Below, one piece after another: positions 58,671 through 64,000 of a DNA stretch of 64,000 nt. Each line of letters begins with the position of its first letter. Position 1 is the stretch's first letter. Position numbers and translations under genes: made by a program. Source of the stretch: Rhodoferax sp. (GTDB lineage: Bacteria > Pseudomonadota > Gammaproteobacteria > Burkholderiales > Burkholderiaceae_C); NCBI RefSeq assembly GCF_028689295.1, contig NZ_JAQTWL010000005.1, forward strand, positions 18,579 to 82,578, given 5' to 3'. The notes beneath the pieces were generated by a model that had not been told where the DNA came from, ran no database searches, and worked only from the letters and a program-made list of their open reading frames with translations.

Positions 58671-59927
58671 ATGAGCGATTATTTTGATGCGTTGGAAACG
58701 CGCGAACCCGCGGTGCGCGAGGCTGGGCTGTTATCGGCTCTGCCGCTGCAAGTGGCGCACGCCAAACTTGCCACGCCGGCCTTCGCCGAGATTCTCAAAG
58801 ACGTCAACCCGGCCGAGGTCACCAGCCGGGCGACCCTGGCCAGGTTGCCGGTCACTCGCAAGCATGAATTGCTGGAGTTGCAACTGCGCAGTCGTAGCCG
58901 GGGTGGTAGCGTGTTTGGCGGCTTTGGTGCCAGCGGTTTTGGTCCCGATTTGCCCCGCGTGTTTGCCAGCCCGGGCCCCATTTATGAGCCCGAAGGCACG
59001 GCCAGGGACTACTGGCGCATGGCGCGCGCCATCTTTGCAGCCGGCTTTCGCCGGGGCGACCTGATTCACAACAGCTTCAGCTACCACTTTGTGCCCGCCG
59101 GCTCGATGATGGAAACCGGCGCCCACGCGCTCGGCTGCACCGTGTTTCCGGGCGGCACCGGGCAGACCGAGCAGCAGGTGCAGGCTATGGCCGAACTGCA
59201 ACCCGCCGGCTACATCGGCACTCCCAGTTTCCTGAAAATCATCGTCGAAAAAGCGGTCGAGATGGGCGTGGCGCTGCCTAGCCTGACCAAGGCCATGTTC
59301 GGTGGTGAAGCCTTTCCCCCGAGCTTGCGCGACTGGTTTGCCGCACATGGCATTGCCGGTTATCAGTGCTACGCCACGGCAGATTTGGGTTCGATTGCTT
59401 ACGAGACCTCTGCGCGCGAAGGCCTGGTGATCGACGAAGGCGTGCTGCTGGAAATTGTTCGCCCCGGCACCGGCGACCCGGTGGCGCCGGGCGAAGTGGG
59501 CGAGGTGGTGGTGACCACGCTCAACCCCACTTATCCGCTGATCCGTTTTGGCACTGGCGACCTGTCGGCAGTGCTACCGGGTCAATGCCCGACCGGACGC
59601 ACCAATGTTCGCATCAAGGGCTGGATGGGCCGGGCCGACCAGACCACCAAGATCCGCGGCATGTTTGTGCACCCTGGCCAGGTTGACGCCATCGCCAAGC
59701 GCTTTCCCGAGATCACCAGGGCCCGGCTGGTGGTAAGCGGAGCAATGGCCAATGACCAGATGACGCTCAAGGTGGAAAGCGCGTGCAGTGGGCCTGACAG
59801 CCTGATGCAAAAGGTGGCTGAAGCCATTCGCGACGTGACCAAGCTGCGTGGCCAGGTCGAAGTGGTTTTACCCGGCAGCCTGCCCAATGACGGCAAGGTG
59901 ATCGAGGACGCGCGCAGCTACCAGTAG
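58671..59927 (+). CDS. PaaK-like AMP-forming CoA ligase
   Basis: The 418-aa protein of the phenylacetate-CoA ligase superfamily contains LPRVFASPGPIYEPEGTARD in place of the usual S/T-G-T-T-G loop, then NSFSYHFVPAGSMMETGAHA, GGEAFPPSLRDWFAAHGIAG, LIRFGTGDLSAVLPGQCPTG and RIKGWMGRADQTTKIRGMFV. The last two stretches hold the adenylation Asp and the PaaK C-terminal hinge. It ends the Liv operon and suggests an aryl- or phenylacetate-type substrate. The P-loop is unusual for an active ligase. Confidence 0.85.
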   Translation: MSDYFDALETREPAVREAGLLSALPLQVAHAKLATPAFAEILKDVNPAEVTSRATLARLPVTRKHELLELQLRSRSRGGSVFGGFGASGFGPDLPRVFASPGPIYEPEGTARDYWRMARAIFAAGFRRGDLIHNSFSYHFVPAGSMMETGAHALGCTVFPGGTGQTEQQVQAMAELQPAGYIGTPSFLKIIVEKAVEMGVALPSLTKAMFGGEAFPPSLRDWFAAHGIAGYQCYATADLGSIAYETSAREGLVIDEGVLLEIVRPGTGDPVAPGEVGEVVVTTLNPTYPLIRFGTGDLSAVLPGQCPTGRTNVRIKGWMGRADQTTKIRGMFVHPGQVDAIAKRFPEITRARLVVSGAMANDQMTLKVESACSGPDSLMQKVAEAIRDVTKLRGQVEVVLPGSLPNDGKVIEDARSYQ

Positions 59928-59938
59928 TCTCCTACCGG

Positions 59939-60274
59939 TCAAACCCCCCAGGTGATGGCCTCTTTGGCCTTGATGCACTGGGCAATCATGTCGATGAAGG
60001 GCAGCGTGCGCTGGCGAAGGCTGATGGCCTCGAAGCGGGGCGGCGGCAGGTTTTCGGCCAGGGCTTGGGCGATGGCCTCGTTTTGTTGTGTCTCTTCAAG
60101 CGCCACCGCTTGCTTGAGCGCAGCCATCGCTTGTGGCATTTGCTCGGGCAGCAAAATGCCCTTGTTGCTCGGCTCTGCGGCGCTGTGCTTGCCGATGATC
60201 TCCAGCACGCGCTGGCCGTTCGTTTGCAACATAATCACGTCCCCGGTGACTTTGGATTTGAATTTGTAGAGCAT
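59939..60274 (-). CDS. DUF1840-family protein, 111 aa
   Basis: The product starts MLYKFKSKVTGDVIMLQTNG and contains VLEIIGKHSAAEPSNKGILL and RTLPFIDMIAQCIKAKEAIT, matching DUF1840, a small betaproteobacterial family of unknown function. The ATG at 60274 is chosen because the extension to 60364 runs into the divergent aminopeptidase region. It has no signal peptide. Confidence 0.85.
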   Translation of the reverse strand: MLYKFKSKVTGDVIMLQTNGQRVLEIIGKHSAAEPSNKGILLPEQMPQAMAALKQAVALEETQQNEAIAQALAENLPPPRFEAISLRQRTLPFIDMIAQCIKAKEAITWGV

Positions 60275-60311
60275 GCGTTTCCTTGCTGTGTCGAGTTGTC
60301 TGAAGGGTCTC

Positions 60312-61418
60312 ATGTTAGTCCCATGCCTGATGCTGGTCTTGTCGCTCACCGGCTGCGCCGACACGCGTTATTACTGGCAGTCAGTCGCTGGCCATGTGCA
60401 ACTGATGCTGGCCACCCGGCCGGTGGAAAATTGGCTGGCCGACCCCGCCGACCTGGCCGCCTTGCAACAGCGCCTGAAACGGGTCCGGTCCATGCGCCGC
60501 TTTGCCGTCACCGAGTTGCACCTTCCCGACAACGCCAGTTACCACCGCTATGCCGACCTGCAGCGCCGCCATGCGGTGTGGAACGTGGTGGCTGCGCCCG
60601 AGTTGTCGCTGACCCTGAAGACCTGGTGTTTCCCGGTGGCGGGCTGCGTTGGCTACCGGGGCTACTTTGCCGAGGCCGACGCGCAAGCCCAGGCGCAGGA
60701 CTTGCGCGCGCAGGGGCTCGACGTCAGCGTCTATGGCGTACCCGCCTACTCCACGCTGGGCTGGATGAACTGGCTCGGCGGCGACCCGCTGCTCAATACC
60801 TTCATCTTCTACCCTGAAGGCGAGGTGGCGCGGCTGCTGTTTCATGAACTCTCGCACCAAGTGCTTTACGTGCCCGGCGACACGGTGTTCAACGAATCCT
60901 TTGCCACCGCAGTGGAGCGCCTGGGCGGCGCCCTCTGGCTGGCGCAACAAGCCAGCCCTGAGGCACGCCAGGCCTATGCCGACTTTGACGCGCGCCGCCA
61001 GCAGTTCAGGGCGCTTGCCCGCAACACGCGCGACTGGCTTGCGGAGATTTATCGGGAAGACAACCCGATGGCACCCGATCCGTCGGCGAAAAACGCCATG
61101 AAATCAAAGGCCATGCAGGATTTCAGGGCAGCCTACGCCGAACTCAAGGCGAATTGGGGCGGCTACAGCGGCTATGACGCCTGGGTCGCGCAAGCCAACA
61201 ACGCCGCATTTGGCGCGCAGGCGGCTTACGATGCGTTGGTGCCGGGCTTCGAGGCGCTGTTCGAGCGGGAAGGTCGCCACTGGCCGGCGTTTTATGATGC
61301 GGTCAGGCGGCTGGCCAAGCTCTCAAAAGAAGAGCGGGCACGATACTTGAAACAATTGGCAGAAGAACAGCATGGACTGCCACGCTTTGCTTGCAATGAC
61401 ACTACCCTTTCACACTGA
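60312..61418 (+). CDS. predicted lipoprotein aminopeptidase (COG4324 type)
   Basis: From the ATG at 60312, with AAGGG 5 bases upstream, the 368-aa product has a lipoprotein signal (MLVPCLMLVLSLTGC, lipobox LTGC). A zinc-protease HExxH motif lies in RLLFHELSHQVLYVPGDTVF, followed by NESFATAVERLGGALWL with the likely third ligand Glu. This matches the predicted aminopeptidase family. The alternative start at 60273 overlaps the divergent DUF1840 start codon and is less likely. Confidence 0.85.
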   Translation: MLVPCLMLVLSLTGCADTRYYWQSVAGHVQLMLATRPVENWLADPADLAALQQRLKRVRSMRRFAVTELHLPDNASYHRYADLQRRHAVWNVVAAPELSLTLKTWCFPVAGCVGYRGYFAEADAQAQAQDLRAQGLDVSVYGVPAYSTLGWMNWLGGDPLLNTFIFYPEGEVARLLFHELSHQVLYVPGDTVFNESFATAVERLGGALWLAQQASPEARQAYADFDARRQQFRALARNTRDWLAEIYREDNPMAPDPSAKNAMKSKAMQDFRAAYAELKANWGGYSGYDAWVAQANNAAFGAQAAYDALVPGFEALFEREGRHWPAFYDAVRRLAKLSKEERARYLKQLAEEQHGLPRFACNDTTLSH

Positions 61419-61424
61419 GGCAAC

Positions 61425-61775
61425 ATGGCTGAATTGAACATCGTTCGCGAACACGCGCTGGGATTGGCCAAGGCACGCAAGATCGCCTTTCAATGGGCCG
61501 AGCAGGCCGAGCAGGAATTTGCCATGCAGTGCAATTACGCCCAGGGCAAGCACACCGACGAAGTAGATTTCGTGCGCTCGGGCGTCAAGGGTTGCCTGAC
61601 GGTGACCAAGACGCACTTTGAGCTGCGCGCCCAACTGGGTTTTTTGCTGGGCACTTTCAAGGGCACGATTGAGGCCGAGATTGTGAAAAACCTCGACGCC
61701 TTGCTGGCGGTGCCTGCGACGTCCAAAAAAGACAGCGCACCTGCCGCTAAAAAGAGGCATGCGCCCAGGGCTTGA
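61425..61775 (+). CDS. polyhydroxyalkanoic acid granule-region protein
   Basis: The 116-aa protein starts MAELNIVREHALGLAKARKI and contains FRSGVKG-like DFVRSGVKGCLTVTKTHFEL and LGFLLGTFKGTIEAEIVKNL, with a Lys/Ala-rich tail, matching the PHA_gran_rgn family found near PHA granule genes. The basic tail recalls other granule- or DNA-associated proteins. It lies 6 bases after the aminopeptidase. Its stop codon touches the stop of the convergent ACBP gene. Confidence 0.85.
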   Translation: MAELNIVREHALGLAKARKIAFQWAEQAEQEFAMQCNYAQGKHTDEVDFVRSGVKGCLTVTKTHFELRAQLGFLLGTFKGTIEAEIVKNLDALLAVPATSKKDSAPAAKKRHAPRA

Positions 61776-62030
61776 TCAGCTCAACGACTCGATCAGGTCG
61801 ATGTATTGCTGCATGGCCTCCGTACTGGCGGTGCCCTTGATGGCGTTCCAGGCATCCCACTTGGCGCGGCCCACCATGTCGGTAAAACCCGGTTTTTTCT
61901 CGGTGTTGTCGCCTGCGCTGGCCTGCTTGTACAGCGCATAGAGCTTGAGCAGGGTCATGTTGTCGGGGCGCTCGCTCAGGTTTTTGGAGTTGGCCACGGC
62001 GGCTTCGAATTTGCTTTGCAGGTCGGACAT
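61776..62030 (-). CDS. acyl-CoA-binding protein
   Basis: The 84-aa protein starts MSDLQSKFEAAVANSKNLSE and carries the ACBP motifs LLKLYALYKQASAGDNTEKK and GRAKWDAWNAIKGTASTEAM, which place the conserved Tyr and Lys for acyl-CoA binding. Normal ACBP length. It carries long-chain acyl-CoA and fits with the acyltransferase divergent from it. The ATG at 62030 is chosen by family; the open frame extends upstream without sense. Confidence 0.94.
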   Translation of the reverse strand: MSDLQSKFEAAVANSKNLSERPDNMTLLKLYALYKQASAGDNTEKKPGFTDMVGRAKWDAWNAIKGTASTEAMQQYIDLIESLS

Positions 62031-62136
62031 GAGTGGATCCCGGTGAGTTGAAAAAGGAATGGTGAAAAAGCCAAACAGGAGACATCTTAATGGCCGTTTT
62101 GCTCGCAAAATAGAGAACCTTCCCGAAAGCATTGCC

Positions 62137-63672
62137 ATGGTCACACGTCTGCATCGCCCCAGTTCCCGGCACGCCCCGAGCAACCCGCCAGTCAGTCCGC
62201 CGGCCGGCCCGGTGCATGAGCGCATGAGCAAGGTGGATACGGCCTGGTTGCGCATGGACAGCCCCAGCAATTTGATGATGATCCTGGGAGTGTGGATTCT
62301 CAGGCCGGCCGTGCGCTACGACGACGCTTGCCAGCGCATCGAAGAGCGCCTGCTGAAGTACCCGCGCTTTGGCCAAAAGGTGGTGCAAGATGCCACTGGT
62401 GCCAGTTGGGTCACCGACAGCCACTTCGACATCAAGCGCCACGTGCTGCGCGAAAAACTATCGCCCTCGGTCAGGTCCCATCCGCAACAGGCGCTGCAAG
62501 CCCGCCTGGCCGAACTCGCGCTCAAACCGCTGGACCCGCGCTACCCGTTGTGGGACTTCCGACTGGTCGAGCATTACCAGGGCGGCTCGGCGCTGCTGGT
62601 GCGCATTCACCACTGCATTGCCGACGGACTGGCGTTGATCGCCGTGATCCAGTCGCTGGTCGATGGCGGCACCGAGCCGCCGCAGCGCAAGCCCAAACCG
62701 GCGCAGGATTCGGCCTGGGAATCGGCTGAAGACTGGATGGCGCACACGCTGATCGAACCGCTGACGGGCGCCACGGTGCGGGCGCTGGAGGCTGCGGGTG
62801 AGGGTGCCGCGCAGGCTTTTGGCGCCATAGGGGATCCCAAAACCCTGCTCGACAAGCTGGTTGAAAAAGGACTCACCAAGGGCATGACAGGTTCTGCCGA
62901 CATGGCCAAACTGGCTTACCAGATGCTGCGTGACGGTGCCGCGTTGGCGCTGATGGCAGACGACTCTTACACGCGGCTCAAAGGCACGCCGGGGCACGCC
63001 AAACGGGTGGCCTGGTGCCAGCCGATTCCACTCGATGAAGTGCGCGCGGTCAGCAAAGCGCTGCATTGTTCGATCAACGACGTGCTGCTGGCTAGCGTGG
63101 CCGGCGCCATGGGCGCCTACCTCAAGGCGCACGGCGACTCGGTGGCGGGCAAGGAAATTCGCGCCATGGTGCCGGTCAATTTGCGGCCCATGGCGCCAAG
63201 CTATGAGTTGGGCAATAAGTTCGGTCTGGCACCGGTGGTGCTGCCGATTGGCCTGGACAACCCGATCGAGCGGGTGTTCGAGGTGCGCCGGCGCATGAGC
63301 GCGCTCAAGGGCAGCCTGCAGCCGCTGCTGAGTTTTGCCCTGCTGGCGGTGGCGGGCATGGTGGTCAAACCGGCGCAGGACGCCATGCTCAATCTGTTTT
63401 CCAGAAAGACCACGGCGGTCATGACCAATGTGCCGGGGCCGCGTGAAAAGCTCAAGTTTTGCGGCTCCACTCTGGAGCAAGCGCTGTTCTGGGTGCCGCA
63501 GTCGGGCACCGTTGGCTTGGGTGTATCAATTTTGAGCTATGGCGGCGGCGTGCAGTTTGGCCTCATCAGCGACACCACGCTTTGCCCCGACCCGCAGGCC
63601 ATCATCGACCAGTTCGAGCCCGAGTTCGCCAAACTGACCCTGCTGACACTGATGTTGCCCTGGGGGGAATAG
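62137..63672 (+). CDS. WS/DGAT-type wax ester synthase/acyl-CoA:diacylglycerol acyltransferase
   Basis: The product (511 aa from the ATG at 62137) contains MSKVDTAWLRMDSPSNLMMI, the catalytic HHxxxDG in LLVRIHHCIADGLALIAVIQ (about residue 160), NDVLLASVAGAMGAYL, and TNVPGPREKLKFCGSTLEQA near the end. Enzymes of this family make wax esters or triacylglycerol as storage lipid. The start is uncertain: 62059 or 62224 (MSKVDTAW) are possible, and no clear ribosome site is seen. It is divergent from the ACBP gene, which may supply acyl-CoA. Confidence 0.9.
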   Translation: MVTRLHRPSSRHAPSNPPVSPPAGPVHERMSKVDTAWLRMDSPSNLMMILGVWILRPAVRYDDACQRIEERLLKYPRFGQKVVQDATGASWVTDSHFDIKRHVLREKLSPSVRSHPQQALQARLAELALKPLDPRYPLWDFRLVEHYQGGSALLVRIHHCIADGLALIAVIQSLVDGGTEPPQRKPKPAQDSAWESAEDWMAHTLIEPLTGATVRALEAAGEGAAQAFGAIGDPKTLLDKLVEKGLTKGMTGSADMAKLAYQMLRDGAALALMADDSYTRLKGTPGHAKRVAWCQPIPLDEVRAVSKALHCSINDVLLASVAGAMGAYLKAHGDSVAGKEIRAMVPVNLRPMAPSYELGNKFGLAPVVLPIGLDNPIERVFEVRRRMSALKGSLQPLLSFALLAVAGMVVKPAQDAMLNLFSRKTTAVMTNVPGPREKLKFCGSTLEQALFWVPQSGTVGLGVSILSYGGGVQFGLISDTTLCPDPQAIIDQFEPEFAKLTLLTLMLPWGE

Positions 63673-63675
63673 GCG

Positions 63676-64000
63676 TCAGTCTTCCAGCTCGGCCTTGGCC
63701 AGCTCGACGTCCAGTCGTTCCATGGCGTCGATGGGGTTCGCGCGGGCGGCCAATTGGTACAAGCGAGTTGCCTCGCTGACCACGGCATCGCCTTCGAGCA
63801 TCAGCATGGCGTGAGCGTATTCGACCATGCCAAAGGCGGACTCCATGTTGAACTTGAGCGCCTGCTGAAACAGCGTCAGCCCGGTGTTTTTGTGGGCGCC
63901 GTAGGCCATGGCGCCAATGAGTTCGCCCACCTTGTCGATCACTTCGGCGTGAAAGCTGCCCAGCGCAATATGGGCGTCGGGGTGCGTCGGTTTCTCGCGG
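63676..64000 (-). CDS. partial TPR-like hypothetical protein, N-terminus off the window
   Basis: The frame is open to the window edge, so this is the C-terminal 107 residues of a leftward gene. The visible part includes HPDAHIALGSFHAEVIDKVG, GLTLFQQALKFNMESAFGMV and AVVSEATRLYQLAARANPID, with the alternating helix pattern of TPR repeats. It stops 3 bases past the WS/DGAT stop codon (convergent). The name is tentative. Confidence 0.6.
   Translation of the reverse strand, partial: REKPTHPDAHIALGSFHAEVIDKVGELIGAMAYGAHKNTGLTLFQQALKFNMESAFGMVEYAHAMLMLEGDAVVSEATRLYQLAARANPIDAMERLDVELAKAELED

Noticed and set aside
60273..60311. Earlier ATG for the aminopeptidase at 60273
   Set aside because: It overlaps the divergent DUF1840 start codon and lacks a ribosome site; 60312 has AAGGG and a cleaner lipoprotein signal.

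Overview
The window looks like chromosome of a high-GC betaproteobacterium, most likely Burkholderiales/Comamonadaceae (Rhodoferax/Polaromonas-like). This is inferred from the overall protein character, ubiquinone genes, PHA-granule and wax-ester proteins, a GcvA-type LysR regulator, and one intergenic element that resembles a repeat I associate with Comamonadaceae. There is no phage, plasmid, integrase, transposase, CRISPR array, rRNA or convincing tRNA. Coding density is very high and no gene-free stretch exceeds 300 bases.

Region 1 (1-14760): a partial small membrane gene, a small hypothetical gene and a LysR regulator, then a complete tad/flp (type IVc pilus) locus read leftwards. Its order is two Flp pilins, prepilin peptidase TadV, a wHTH-AAA+ ATPase that is not a standard Tad component, RcpC, secretin RcpA, a small lipoprotein, TadG-like, two TadE-like pseudopilins, TadZ, TadA, TadB, TadC and a TadD-like TPR lipoprotein with a LytR_C tail.

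Region 2 (14945-25116): a family-6 hypoxanthine/uracil-DNA glycosylase, then a copper/silver efflux island. cusF, dsbB, a thioredoxin-fold dsbG-like gene and cusCBA run leftwards; cusRS run rightwards. A near-perfect 22-bp inverted repeat lies between the two arms.

Region 3 (25120-32289): hairpin repeats, a MITE-like fragment, a COQ8-type ABC1 kinase, a FrnE-like DsbA protein, Maf pyrophosphatase, small hypothetical genes, a LolA-like secreted protein and a membrane PAS-PAS-GGDEF diguanylate cyclase.

Region 4 (32414-37049, leftward): ubiU-ubiV-ubiT-ubiX-ubiD, combining the O2-independent ubiquinone hydroxylation proteins with the prenyl-FMN decarboxylase pair. An FNR-like box lies upstream.

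Region 5 (37203-50387): an MFS transporter, a NitT/TauT-type ABC transporter, cobalamin adenosyltransferase, a D-lactate/glycolate-type FAD oxidase, TerC, Hsp20 and HtpG (each with a sigma-32-type promoter), an FKBP isomerase, a stand-alone copy of the diguanylate cyclase sensor module, an alpha/beta hydrolase and an RsuA/RluF-type pseudouridine synthase.

Region 6 (50456-59927): a Crp/Fnr-type regulator divergent from a likely operon of an acyl-CoA ligase, LivG-LivH-LivM-LivK-LivF and a PaaK-like CoA ligase, which looks like uptake and CoA activation of an aromatic or fatty acid. Two hairpin repeats sit between livH and livM, and a strongly structured spacer sits between livK and livF. The right edge (59939-64000) carries DUF1840, a predicted aminopeptidase, a PHA-granule protein, acyl-CoA-binding protein, a WS/DGAT acyltransferase and a partial TPR-like gene, suggesting storage-lipid metabolism.
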